Counted from the first letter of the stretch, positions 26,080 through 34,789 are shown. The stretch: DNA of 64,000 bases from an uncultured Pseudomonadales bacterium (GCA_947258825.1 CAMYJX010000001.1:11416-75415); one strand, 5' to 3'. Program-made: numbers and translations. The notes: a model not told the origin generated them from the letters alone.

Positions 26080-26498
26080 GCGTCGCGAACATCGCAGACG
26101 TTGAATTCGGCGCCGAGCTGGCGCCGTTCGAGCCCGACACCTCGCTCTCCGCCGTAACCCCATTCGCAGCAGCAGTGGGCTGGGGCGACGGCGGTGGCCG
26201 GTTCAGCGATCACCAACGGGCTCGAGGCCAGGGTCTCCCCGGCGCGCTGGTACCCGGCATCATGGCTATGGGTTTCCTGACCAGCATGATCCATCAATGG
26301 GCACCCTCAGCGCGAGTGGAACATGTAGACACGGTATTCCGCGCGCCGCTGCTCGCCGACCAACCCTGCCACATCAGCGCCGTCGTAACGGATATCGACG
26401 AAGAAAGCGGCACGGTCGAGCTGGACCTGTCGGTAAAGAATGAGGCAGGGGAAACCCGTATCTTCGGCACCGCGCGGGTCAAGCTGCCGACGGCTTAG
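26076..26498 (+). CDS. MaoC-like dehydratase subunit
   Basis: 140 aa, second hot-dog protein. It carries FSDHQRARGQGLPGALVPGIMAMGFL, akin to the D-x4-H region and following helix of MaoC hydratases, with Asp and His near residues 47-48. ATGA overlap with the preceding subunit gene implies 1:1 production. It is predicted to complete a two-chain enoyl-CoA hydratase. It is convergent with the M48 protease gene, with 26 nt between stops. Confidence 0.78.
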   Translation: MSVANIADVEFGAELAPFEPDTSLSAVTPFAAAVGWGDGGGRFSDHQRARGQGLPGALVPGIMAMGFLTSMIHQWAPSARVEHVDTVFRAPLLADQPCHISAVVTDIDEESGTVELDLSVKNEAGETRIFGTARVKLPTA

Positions 26499-26524
26499 GC
26501 GGGCTTTCAGCGGGCCGCGCCGAG

Positions 26525-28111
26525 TCAGGAGTCCGCGCGGGCCTCCAGCACTACCGCACTGGCGTTGGTGAACGCGGTCGCATCATCTGCCACCAGCAGC
26601 TGCTGCGCCTGGCCGGATTCGAGCCGAGACAGCTTTCGGTCGTAGCGCCGCGTACTGCCCTGAGCCGTCTGGACATCCACTCTGACCCTCACGTCCGTCA
26701 GCGACAGCGGCGTGGGATTCGAAATCTGCAGGATCAGCCGACCGGATGCATCCTGACTCAAACGAGTCTCTACATAGCGGTCCGGATTTCGCGGCAGGTC
26801 CAGACGCACAGCTCTGGTCAGCGCCGCCTGGCCGGCGGGACCGCCACCCCGGCCTGCAACCTGGTAGTAGCGTACCGCCTCGTCGATATCGCCCTCAGCC
26901 TCGGCGATGCTGCCCAGCTCCCGGTAGGCGATCGTCGTGGGCAGGAGCTCCAGAGAGCGCCCGAGATCGGCCTTGGCGTCTGCACGCTGGTCGAGATTGG
27001 CACGGGCCACGCCGCGGCCCAGATAGTAGACGAAGTACTGCGGATCACGGCCTATGGCCCGGTCATAGTTGATCACCGCGTCGTCATAGCGCTTCTGCTC
27101 CAGGCGTATATCGCCCCTCAAGCCGTGGAAGGTCGGCTCCGCTGGCTGCAGATCCAGGGCTTTCTGAATCAGGGTCTGCGCTTCGTCCAGCTTGCCGTCC
27201 CGCAGCGCCCGACCCGCCTCATCGTGGGCGGCGTAAGCTTTTTCATCGGCACGAAGCTGGCGCATGGCATTCTCGTAGGTCTGCGCCCCGAACTCACCAC
27301 CCACGTACCCTTCCTCGCGCAGCTCAGCCACCAGCTGACGATTATTCGCCACCCGCTCCTCCGACGGCGGGTGGCTCGCAAAGAGGCCTTGCACCCAGTC
27401 TGTTTCGCGGCCTTCCGACAGCCGAACGAAGGTTTCCTGCAACGTGATCGCAGCCTGAGGGTCGTAGCCGGCCTTCGCCATGTAGCGCGTACCGTAAAAG
27501 TCGGACTCGCGTTCCGCGTCGCGGCCGTACTTCTGGTTCAGCAATCCGGCCGCCGTCTGGGCGGCACCGAGGGCCGCGTTGGCGTAATCGCCACCGCCGG
27601 CGCCGATGGCGACCCCCACCATCAGAACCTGAGTAACCATGCCCCGCTCCACCGCCTTGGCTCCGTGACGCGCCGCGGCGTGAACGATCTCGTGGCCAAG
27701 CACGGCTGCCAGCTCTGCCTCGTTGCGCAATTCGGTCAGAAGCCCGCGATTGATGGCCATCTTGCCGCCGGGCAATGCCCAGGCGTTGGGCACCGAGCTG
27801 TTGAGCACGACAAACTCGTAGGGGAGCGCGATATCACTGACGGCGGCGACCCGCTGACCGACCCGCTGCACGTAGGCCACGACCTCGGGGTCTACGCTGT
27901 ACTGTCCGCCCTGCATCTGCTGGGCTGGCACGTACTGCTGCGCGCCCATCCGAATCTGCTGTTCTGTAGACACGAATCCCAGCTCCCGCTGTCCCGTGAC
28001 CGGATTGACGACGCAGCCGGTCGCCAGCAGGAGACAGGCCCATACGCCTGCCCAAACGCATGCCCAAACGCCTGCAGAGGTGCGTCCGCGGACGGGGGAA
28101 CCAGGGGCCAT
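26525..28111 (-). CDS. M48 family metalloprotease lipoprotein with TPR repeats
   Basis: 528 aa from ATG 28111. The signal peptide ends LLLATGC, so it should be a lipoprotein anchored at Cys33. Its hydrophobic core GVWACVWAGVWAC is encoded by a 12-bp tandem repeat. The peptidase domain has HEIVH (His140, Glu141, His144) and a later E in YGRDAERESDFYG. A C-terminal half of tetratricopeptide repeats (about 300-450) and a beta-rich tail follow. This is the BepA/LoiP-like periplasmic layout used in outer-membrane quality control; orthology to BepA is not shown. Confidence 0.9.
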   Translation of the reverse strand: MAPGSPVRGRTSAGVWACVWAGVWACLLLATGCVVNPVTGQRELGFVSTEQQIRMGAQQYVPAQQMQGGQYSVDPEVVAYVQRVGQRVAAVSDIALPYEFVVLNSSVPNAWALPGGKMAINRGLLTELRNEAELAAVLGHEIVHAAARHGAKAVERGMVTQVLMVGVAIGAGGGDYANAALGAAQTAAGLLNQKYGRDAERESDFYGTRYMAKAGYDPQAAITLQETFVRLSEGRETDWVQGLFASHPPSEERVANNRQLVAELREEGYVGGEFGAQTYENAMRQLRADEKAYAAHDEAGRALRDGKLDEAQTLIQKALDLQPAEPTFHGLRGDIRLEQKRYDDAVINYDRAIGRDPQYFVYYLGRGVARANLDQRADAKADLGRSLELLPTTIAYRELGSIAEAEGDIDEAVRYYQVAGRGGGPAGQAALTRAVRLDLPRNPDRYVETRLSQDASGRLILQISNPTPLSLTDVRVRVDVQTAQGSTRRYDRKLSRLESGQAQQLLVADDATAFTNASAVVLEARADS

Positions 28112-28228
28112 CAGCCTGCCAATCGGTGCCAACACCACGTTTTTGAGACACAGCCAATACAAATCCAAAAAATCTCCCCTTGCAGCAATGGTTAGATTCC
28201 AAGCACCAACTTCAAATGCAGGCGCACG

Positions 28229-28435
28229 ATGCCGAAGAAACCGCGCGAAAAAGCGGCGCTTCTCGAGGGAAGCATAAAGACCCTGACCGCAGAGTTCGAG
28301 CACCGACAGGCACGGAGTCAGCGGGGCAATCGGCCTTTACCCGCTTCTGTGGTGCGCGCTTATCAGCATGCCATCGAGCAGCGAAAGGCGGAACTGGCCA
28401 GTCTGAAAACCGATGAAAGGGATATTGATCCCTGA
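28229..28435 (+). CDS. Small hypothetical protein, charged
   Basis: 68 aa, MPKKPREKAALLEGSIKT at the start, rich in Lys, Arg and Glu and probably a helical hairpin or coiled coil. Codon use is like its neighbours. No strong Shine-Dalgarno is visible, and an opposite-strand frame overlaps it, so the call is moderate. It is divergent from the M48 gene. No family recognised. Confidence 0.45.
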   Translation: MPKKPREKAALLEGSIKTLTAEFEHRQARSQRGNRPLPASVVRAYQHAIEQRKAELASLKTDERDIDP

Positions 28436-28535
28436 TTCGTTCACGTCCAGATTGCTTCCACAATTGTTCATACGCTTCTGCAGGCTTGGGCCGTAAGGTT
28501 CAGCATCAGGTCTAAAGAGCTTGGAACATACAGTA

Positions 28536-28703
28536 ATGCAAGACGTTAACAGGACATCGGCTGCCCACGGGACAAGAGGGACCCAGGCTGCGAAGATCGC
28601 AGCACAGGCGGCCGAGCATCGGCTTACGCCACAAGAAAGCACTCTACTCCTCAGTGCCTTCTTAGTGCTGTCTGCCAGCATCGTCTCGTTATTCACGCTC
28701 TGA
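28536..28703 (+). CDS. Small hypothetical membrane protein
   Basis: 55 aa from ATG 28536 (TTG 28521 also possible). A polar N-terminus is followed by a single hydrophobic C-terminal segment STLLLSAFLVLSASIVSLF, suggesting a tail-anchored inner-membrane peptide. A strong terminator 77 nt beyond its stop supports the existence of a transcript on this strand. No family recognised. Confidence 0.4.
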   Translation: MQDVNRTSAAHGTRGTQAAKIAAQAAEHRLTPQESTLLLSAFLVLSASIVSLFTL

Positions 28704-28779
28704 AACCGGTGCCCGGGCTGACCACCTGATCGCCCCGACCTGAAATACTCTCCAAAGACCTTGTAGTGACCAATAGGCT

Positions 28780-28805
28780 AACCCCGCTTCTGCGGGGTTT
28801 TTTTT
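28780..28805 (+). terminator. Rho-independent terminator
   Basis: Perfect 8-bp stem AACCCCGC / GCGGGGTT (28780-28787 and 28792-28799) with a TTCT loop and a run of T to 28804. It ends a plus-strand transcript that can only come from the small genes at 28229-28703. It also isolates the downstream glyoxalase gene. Confidence 0.9.
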
Positions 28806-28879
28806 GCCCGTCCGTATGACCTTGCTAAGATGCCGCGTTCAAGCGTGGCGCAGGCCAGGCACACCAGAGGGACATCGAA

Positions 28880-29299
28880 ATGAAATATCTGCACACCATG
28901 GTCCGGGTCTCGGACCTGGACGCCTCCATCGACTTCTACTGCAACAAGCTGGGCCTTAGAGAGCTGAGCCGATATGACAACGACCAGGGGCGTTTCAGCC
29001 TGATTTTTCTCGCCGCGCCGGGAGATGAGGAAGCCCAGGTCGAACTCACCTACAACTGGGATCCCGAGAGTTATACCGGCGGTCGAAATTTCGGTCATCT
29101 CGCCTATGCCGTCGATGACATCTACGCCACCTGCCAGCATCTGCTGGATTCCGGCGTGACAATCAACCGCCCGCCGCGAGACGGCCGCATGGCCTTCGTA
29201 CGTTCGCCAGATGGTATCTCCGTCGAGCTGCTGCAGCACGGGGAAGCTTTGCCACCGGCGGCGCCGTGGAAAGACATGGAAAACATCGGCGAGTGGTGA
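28880..29299 (+). CDS. gloA: VOC family protein, lactoylglutathione lyase (glyoxalase I)
   Basis: 139 aa, two betaalphabetabetabeta modules. HTMVRVSDLDASIDFY at the N-terminus supplies the first metal His (residue 5), FGHLAYAVDDI the second, and VELLQ the C-terminal Glu ligand, as in nickel or zinc glyoxalase I. It converts the methylglyoxal-glutathione hemithioacetal to S-lactoylglutathione. AGAGGGA precedes the ATG. A GST gene follows 94 nt later. Confidence 0.88.
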   Translation: MKYLHTMVRVSDLDASIDFYCNKLGLRELSRYDNDQGRFSLIFLAAPGDEEAQVELTYNWDPESYTGGRNFGHLAYAVDDIYATCQHLLDSGVTINRPPRDGRMAFVRSPDGISVELLQHGEALPPAAPWKDMENIGEW

Positions 29300-29393
29300 A
29301 CAGCGGCACGGAACCCGGGTCGCATCGACTACGGATAGCCGGCGGCAACCGCTGTCCTTAGAATAACGGGACAACACATTTCGGGAGGACGCT

Positions 29394-30005
29394 ATGAAAC
29401 TGATCAACTCTGTTGGCCCAAACCCACACGTGGTTCGAATGTTCGCTGCCGAGCGCGGCATCACCCTGGACTCTGAAGACATCGACGTGATGGCTGGCGA
29501 GAACCGGCAAGGCGACTACTTGACCAAAAACCCCACCGGAGGGTCACCTTGCCTGGAACTGGACAACGGCGACTATCTGTCTGAAATCACTGCGATCTGT
29601 GAGTACCTGGACGAGGTCAGCCCGGGAGATTCCCTGATTGGCAGCACGCCGGAAGAACGGGCCGAAACCCGCATGTGGACCCGCCGGGTGGACCTGAACA
29701 TCTGCGAGCCGCTGACAAACGGCTTCCGTTTCGCAGAAGGGCTACCGATTTTCAAAGATCGAATGGTGACGGTACCGGAGGCCGCAGAGGGTCTGAAGCG
29801 GATCGCCCAGGATCGCCTGGCCTGGCTGGATGGGCAATTAGCCGACAAGAACTATCTCTGCGGCGACCGCCTGACCCTGGCAGATATTCTCCTCTACTGT
29901 TTCCTGTCTTTCGGAGCAGCCGTCGGCCAGCCCCTCAACCCGGAAAACAAAAACGTTCAGGCATTTTTCGACCGCATGGCTGCCCAGCCCAGCGCAGCGG
30001 CATAA
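29394..30005 (+). CDS. Glutathione S-transferase family protein
   Basis: 203 aa. The thioredoxin-like domain shows MKLINSVGPNPHVVRMFAAE, where the usual catalytic Ser/Cys turn is SVGPNP, and EITAICEYLDE for glutathione binding. The helical domain contains LCGDRLTLADILLYCF. RBS GGGAGGA. The last four codons and stop (SAAA plus TAA) are the first unit of a 21-bp tandem repeat, so the 3' end has been duplicated. Beside glyoxalase I it may belong to aldehyde or thiol detoxification. Confidence 0.88.
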   Translation: MKLINSVGPNPHVVRMFAAERGITLDSEDIDVMAGENRQGDYLTKNPTGGSPCLELDNGDYLSEITAICEYLDEVSPGDSLIGSTPEERAETRMWTRRVDLNICEPLTNGFRFAEGLPIFKDRMVTVPEAAEGLKRIAQDRLAWLDGQLADKNYLCGDRLTLADILLYCFLSFGAAVGQPLNPENKNVQAFFDRMAAQPSAAA

Positions 30006-30094
30006 AAAGACAGCGCAGCGGCATAAAGAGACAGCGCAGCGGCATAAAAAGACAGCGCAGCGGCATAAAGAAACAGCGCAGCGGCATAAAGAGC
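29990..30094 (+). repeat. Five tandem 21-bp repeats over the GST stop codon
   Basis: Five contiguous copies of a 21-bp unit (consensus CAGCGCAGCGGCATAAAnAGA) with only a few differences. Because 21 is seven codons, each copy repeats SAAA-stop in the GST reading frame. They are contiguous without spacers. The repeat looks like slipped-strand amplification of the end of the gene. Confidence 0.95.
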
Positions 30095-30160
30095 CGTCTG
30101 AAACAGCCGCACCGGAGGCGAAATCGCGCGGTTTCGGGTCGTGAAATGCTGCGCAGCGTA

Positions 30161-30186
30161 AAAAAGGGGGCATCTGCCCCCTTTTT
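30161..30186. terminator. Bidirectional rho-independent terminator
   Basis: Perfect 11-bp stem AAAAAGGGGGC / GCCCCCTTTTT (30161-30171, 30176-30186) with an ATCT loop. A-runs before and T-runs after allow termination on either strand. It closes the glyoxalase-GST unit before the RND pump promoter. Confidence 0.9.
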
Positions 30187-30224
30187 CACATGAAATCGAC
30201 ATCGTTTTTTCTAGTCTTGCCGAA

Positions 30225-30278
30225 TTGGTATGACCAAATCTCTGGCTTGGTCTGACCAATTGTGTTACTTTTCGTAAC
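30225..30278. promoter_or_regulatory. Twin GntR-type operators upstream of the RND pump
   Basis: Two copies of TTGGT-nnn-ACCAA (30225-30237 with ATG in the middle, 30247-30259 with CTG) have centres 22 bp apart, about two helical turns. This matches the known consensus for PdhR and related GntR/FCD regulators. A further inverted repeat GTTAC-n5-GTAAC lies at 30264-30278. The pump gene starts at 30304. No GntR gene is in the window, so the regulator is elsewhere. Confidence 0.7.
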
Positions 30279-30303
30279 TTCAATGAGGTGGAACGCCTGA
30301 ACC

Positions 30304-31548
30304 ATGCGCAGTACTTACGTTACGGCAATCGTCATTGCCCTGGTCATCGGGCTGTGGCTGCTTTCCGGGCAGCTGAATGAAGACGGCATCGACGAGCACC
30401 CCACGGTGGCTCAGATCAACGAAGAACGCTTGGCCAAGCTCCAGGACCTCGCCCCCACCCGGGTTAGAGCCAGAGTTCTGAACGCGTCGCCCCAGCTGGA
30501 GGAGGTTGTGCTGCGCGGCCGAACCGAAAACAAGCGCACGGTTGCGGTGAAAGCCGAAATCGCCGGTCGCATCGTGGAACGCCCGATCGAACGCGGCACC
30601 CCGGTGGCGGTGGGTGACCTGCTCTGCCGGATCGCAATGGACGATCGGATGGCCGGTCTGCGCGAGGCGCGCGAGAAGCTAAATCAGACTGAAATCGAAT
30701 ACGCCGGCAGCCTGCGCCTGAAGGAGCGGGGCTTCCAGTCCGAAACGGCCATTGCTCAAGCCAAGGCGCGTCGCGCTGCCGCGCAGGCCGAGCTGGAACG
30801 CAGCGAGTTGAGCATCGCGCGAACGTACGTACGGGCGCCCTTCGCCGGCATCGTGGAAGACATCCATATGGAAGTCGGCGACTACGCGAGTCCAGGCAAG
30901 CCGTGCGCGACCGTGGTCGATCTGGATCCGATGCTGCTGGTAGGCCGCGCGCCGGAGAAAAACGTTCAGCAGCTTCAGGTCGGTCAGAGCGTCCGCGGTC
31001 TGCTCACCGACGGGCGGGAGATAAGCGGTCCTGTCAGCTTCATAGGCCTGCAGAGCGACGCGGCGACGCGCACCTACGCTGTAGAAGTGAAGGTGCCGAA
31101 TCCCGACTACGCCTTACGCTCCGGAATCACCACCGAGATCCACATTCCCATCGCGGAGGTGATGGCGCAGAAGGTCAGCCCTGCGGTATTCGCGTTGGAC
31201 GATGAAGGCAACATCGGCGTTCGAACGGTGAACGAGCAGAACCAGGTCGAATATCATCCCGTGCAGATCGTTCGAACGGACAACGATGGGGTCTGGGTCT
31301 CCGGGCTGCCCGAGGTCGCTACCGTCATTACGGTGGGTCAGGAAATGGTGGTCCCGGGGGAAGTGGTAGAGATCAGCTACGAACCGGCCACCGGCATGCC
31401 CGCCGAGGTCATTACCAACGAGAAACACTCGCGCGGCGACACCGAAACCTCCGGCGACAGATCCAGTACGGCTGCCGATGACGGCGCATCGCGGTCGCGA
31501 GACGCCGCGACCGCGCCGTCCCTGCTCGCGCTGAAGACGACTTCGTGA
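30304..31548 (+). CDS. RND efflux periplasmic adaptor subunit
   Basis: 414 aa. One N-terminal membrane anchor (TAIVIALVIGLWLLS, residues 6-20), then a split lipoyl/barrel-sandwich domain (VAVKAEIAGRIVERPIERGTP and VRAPFAGIVEDIH), a coiled-coil hairpin around residues 118-172, and a beta-barrel. The C-terminal 40 residues are Ser/Thr/Asp-rich and probably disordered. It links the inner-membrane permease to an outer-membrane channel. Its stop overlaps the permease start (GTGA). Confidence 0.92.
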   Translation: MRSTYVTAIVIALVIGLWLLSGQLNEDGIDEHPTVAQINEERLAKLQDLAPTRVRARVLNASPQLEEVVLRGRTENKRTVAVKAEIAGRIVERPIERGTPVAVGDLLCRIAMDDRMAGLREAREKLNQTEIEYAGSLRLKERGFQSETAIAQAKARRAAAQAELERSELSIARTYVRAPFAGIVEDIHMEVGDYASPGKPCATVVDLDPMLLVGRAPEKNVQQLQVGQSVRGLLTDGREISGPVSFIGLQSDAATRTYAVEVKVPNPDYALRSGITTEIHIPIAEVMAQKVSPAVFALDDEGNIGVRTVNEQNQVEYHPVQIVRTDNDGVWVSGLPEVATVITVGQEMVVPGEVVEISYEPATGMPAEVITNEKHSRGDTETSGDRSSTAADDGASRSRDAATAPSLLALKTTS

Positions 31549-34500
31549 GATCACTCATCGATGCGGCCATTGGCCGCTCGCGGACGACCCTGCTGCTGAT
31601 GCTGATGGTGGTCATTGCGGGTCTCGCCGCCCGCAGCGCCATCCCCATCGCCAACGAACCGCACGTAGAAGTGCCCTTCTTCATCATCACGACCGTACAT
31701 GAAGGCATCTCGCCCGAGGATGCCGAGCGCCTGCTGGTGATGCCTCTGGAAATCGAGCTTCGAAAGGTTGAGGGCGTCAAGGAGCTCACCGCCTACGCCT
31801 CGGAAGGCGTCGCCAATCTCATGGTGGAATTCGACGCCGACCAGGACCTCGACACCGCGCTGCTCGACGTGAGAGAAGCCGTGGACCGGGCCAAACCGGA
31901 GCTGCCGAGCACCGCCGAAGAGCCCTTCGTCGAGGAGGCGACTACCCAAGAATTCCCGATGATTCAGATTAATCTGGTGGGAGAAGACGTCCCGGAGCGG
32001 ATGATCTACAACATCGCCATCGATCTGCGGGATGACATCGAAGCAATTTCAGGTGTCCTCGAGGCCGAGCTGCGCGGGCACCGCGAAGAGCTTCTGGAAG
32101 CCGTGATCGACCCGACGGCGCTGGAGTCTTACCAGGTCTCGAACGAAGAGCTGATCAACACGATCCTGCGCAACAACCGGCTGATTCCGGCGGGCAGCAT
32201 CGACACCGGCGAGGGCCGTTTTTCCGTGAAGGTGCCCAGCGTCATCGACGACGCCCAGGACGTGTTTCAGCTGCCTATCAAGACCAGCGGTGATACCGTC
32301 GTTACCCTGGGGGACGTAGCAACCGTCCGGCGCACTTTCAAAGATCGCACCAGCTACGCCAGAGTGAACGGCCAGACGACGATATCGCTGGCCGTTAACA
32401 AGCGGGCTAACGCAAACATCATCGACACCATCAACCAGATCAAAGGCATCGTCGAGCGTCACAAGCAGGAGATGCCGGCAAAGGTGAGCGTCACCTACAC
32501 CCAGGACCAGGCGCCCTTCGCAGAGGCCCAGGTGCGAGAGCTCGAAGGCAACATCTTTACCGCCCTGGCTCTGGTGATGGTGCTGGTGGTTGCCGCCATG
32601 GGGCTGCGCAGCGGCATCATCGTGGGGATCGGCATTCCCGTATCGTTCCTGTTCTCCCTGATATTCATCTATCTGCTCGGGTACACCTTCAACTTCATGG
32701 TCATGTTCGGCATGCTGCTGGGGCTCGGCATGCTCATCGACGGCGCCATCGTCGTTACCGAGTACGCCGACCGGAAAATGACCGAAGGATTCGAAAGTCG
32801 CGCCGCCTACGCGCTGGCTGCCAAGCGCATGTTCTGGCCGGTGACCGCCTCCATCGCTACAACCCTGGCAGCATTCCTCCCGCTGATGTTCTGGCCTGGC
32901 ATCCCGGGAAAATTCATGCGCTACCTGCCGGTGACGGTATTCACCGTGCTGTCGGGATCTCTGCTGTACGCTCTGGTATTCGGCCCAATGCTGGGCTCGC
33001 TCTTCGGCAAGGCGGGCGCGAAGGACGATGCGGCAATAGAAACCCTGAAGCAGCTGGAAGACGGAGATCCGACCAAGCTGAACAGCATAACCGGGCTCTA
33101 CGCACGGCTGCTGTCCTACGCCAGCCGTTACGCGCTGGTAACCATCTCCCTGGTGCTCATGACCCTGGTGACCACGTTCTGGGCTTACGGCAAGTACGGA
33201 CAGGGCGTCATCTTCTTCTCGGATTCCGATCCCAAATTCGCCATAGCCACCGTGCGTGCTCGCGGCAACCTGGCCGCCAGCGAGATCAACGACCTCGTCG
33301 CCGAAGCCGAGCAGGAAATACTCGACATCAAGGGCATCAAGAGCATCAACACGTCCACCGTCCTGACCGGCGGCTTCTCCCGCAGCGGCTTCGACCGCAT
33401 AGGCAGCCTGTTCATAGAGCTCCACGACGAAAACGAACGGAAGCGCAAAGGCGCGGAGATTTTCGAAGAGATCCGCGAGCGTACCGCATCGCTGGCCGGC
33501 ATTACCGTTGAGATCCAGAAAATGGAGCAGGGGCCGCCGGTGGGCAAACCCGTCCAGATTCAGTTTTCTTCCTATGATCGAAAGCTGCTGGAACCCGCCG
33601 TGGCAAGGGTACGGGATTACATGAACACCCTTCCTTCGCTGCTGGACCTGGACGATACCCGATCGCTGCCCGGCATCGAATGGCAACTTACGGTCGATCG
33701 CGCGCAGGCAGCCCTCTACGCCGCGGACGTGTCACAGGTCGGGGTCGCCGTGCAACTGGTGACCAACGGGGTGAAAGTCGGCGAGTACCGACCGGACAAG
33801 GCCGACGATGCGGTGGACATCCGCGTTCGCTATCCCAGCGAGGAGCGAGGCATCGGAGCTCTGGACGACCTGAGAATATCCACCCCCAAAGGCCTCGTGC
33901 CGATTTCGAACTTCGTACAGCGCAACCCGTCTCCCAACGTCGACACCTTACAGCGTATCGACGGTATCGGCGTCGAGTTCATTCGCGCCAACGTAGCGGA
34001 AGGCATACTCGCGGACGATGTGGTGAAGGAGATACAGGCCTGGCTGGACGAGCAAACCTTCGACCCCGCGTTGAACATCGAATTCCGCGGCGCCAACGAA
34101 GAGCAAGAGGCCTCCATGGCTTTCGTGCAGGCCGCGTTCATGATGTCGCTGCTTTTGATGTTCGTTCTGCTCGTTACGCAGTTCAACAGCATCTACCAGA
34201 GCCTGCTGATCCTCATCGCGGTGGTCATGTCCACAGCCGGTGTTCTACTTGGCCTGCTGATTCTTCAGCAACCCTTCAGCGCCATGCTCTCGGGCATCGG
34301 CATCATCGCCCTGGCTGGGATCGTGGTGAACAACAACATCGTGCTCATCGATACCTATAACCACATCAAGCGAGAACACCCTGAGCTCACCTACATCAAC
34401 CTGATCGTCCGGACCGGGGCGCAGCGTCTGCGACCGGTCATGCTGACAACGGTGACGACCATCTTCGGCCTGCTGCCGCTGGCGAGCAATCTGTCCATCG

Positions 34501-34763
34501 ACTTCATCAACAGGACGATCATCTACGGCGGACAGCTGTCCTCATTCTGGGTACCGCTTTCCCAGGCCATCGTGTCCGGACTGACCTTTGCCACCGTGCT
34601 GACCCTGGTGGCCACGCCGGCAATGCTGGCCGTGCCTCACCAGCTCAAAGCTGCCTACACGCTGTCGAAGCGTTGGCTCCGGCGTCGCATGCGCGGGCCT
34701 GACTGGGGGCGCCGGGCAGATCCGGGCACCAGCCCCGACGCTGCCGGAGCCGGGCCAGCCTGA
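31545..34763 (+). CDS. RND efflux transporter permease
   Basis: 1072 aa, full-length RND inner-membrane pump with twelve expected transmembrane helices and two large periplasmic loops. It starts LIDAAIGRSRTTLLLMLMVV. The TM4 proton-relay region reads GMLIDGAIVVTEYADR with Asp399 but Gly where AcrB-type pumps have the second Asp. FQAAF-like and GIVVNNNIVLIDTYN repeats mark the second half. The GTG start overlaps the adaptor stop. No outer-membrane factor gene follows. Exported substrate unknown; upstream operators resemble those of metabolic regulators. Confidence 0.93.
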   Translation: MRSLIDAAIGRSRTTLLLMLMVVIAGLAARSAIPIANEPHVEVPFFIITTVHEGISPEDAERLLVMPLEIELRKVEGVKELTAYASEGVANLMVEFDADQDLDTALLDVREAVDRAKPELPSTAEEPFVEEATTQEFPMIQINLVGEDVPERMIYNIAIDLRDDIEAISGVLEAELRGHREELLEAVIDPTALESYQVSNEELINTILRNNRLIPAGSIDTGEGRFSVKVPSVIDDAQDVFQLPIKTSGDTVVTLGDVATVRRTFKDRTSYARVNGQTTISLAVNKRANANIIDTINQIKGIVERHKQEMPAKVSVTYTQDQAPFAEAQVRELEGNIFTALALVMVLVVAAMGLRSGIIVGIGIPVSFLFSLIFIYLLGYTFNFMVMFGMLLGLGMLIDGAIVVTEYADRKMTEGFESRAAYALAAKRMFWPVTASIATTLAAFLPLMFWPGIPGKFMRYLPVTVFTVLSGSLLYALVFGPMLGSLFGKAGAKDDAAIETLKQLEDGDPTKLNSITGLYARLLSYASRYALVTISLVLMTLVTTFWAYGKYGQGVIFFSDSDPKFAIATVRARGNLAASEINDLVAEAEQEILDIKGIKSINTSTVLTGGFSRSGFDRIGSLFIELHDENERKRKGAEIFEEIRERTASLAGITVEIQKMEQGPPVGKPVQIQFSSYDRKLLEPAVARVRDYMNTLPSLLDLDDTRSLPGIEWQLTVDRAQAALYAADVSQVGVAVQLVTNGVKVGEYRPDKADDAVDIRVRYPSEERGIGALDDLRISTPKGLVPISNFVQRNPSPNVDTLQRIDGIGVEFIRANVAEGILADDVVKEIQAWLDEQTFDPALNIEFRGANEEQEASMAFVQAAFMMSLLLMFVLLVTQFNSIYQSLLILIAVVMSTAGVLLGLLILQQPFSAMLSGIGIIALAGIVVNNNIVLIDTYNHIKREHPELTYINLIVRTGAQRLRPVMLTTVTTIFGLLPLASNLSIDFINRTIIYGGQLSSFWVPLSQAIVSGLTFATVLTLVATPAMLAVPHQLKAAYTLSKRWLRRRMRGPDWGRRADPGTSPDAAGAGPA

Positions 34764-34772
34764 ACCCATCCG

Positions 34773-34789
34773 CGCGGTTGTGAACCGCG
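34773..34789. terminator. Hairpin after the RND operon
   Basis: Stem CGCGGTT / AACCGCG (7 bp) with a 3-nt loop, 9 nt after the permease stop and 49 nt before the next start. No T-run follows, so it may be a weak terminator or an mRNA-stabilising hairpin only. Confidence 0.3.

Noticed and set aside
29990-30094. Possible CRISPR array
   Set aside because: The 21-bp units are contiguous with no spacers and overlap the coding end of a GST gene; no cas genes are present.
32049-33686. 545-codon open frame on the minus strand
   Set aside because: It lies opposite the RND permease, whose domains are unmistakable. Its composition (His, Gln and Val rich) is what high G+C antisense frames give.
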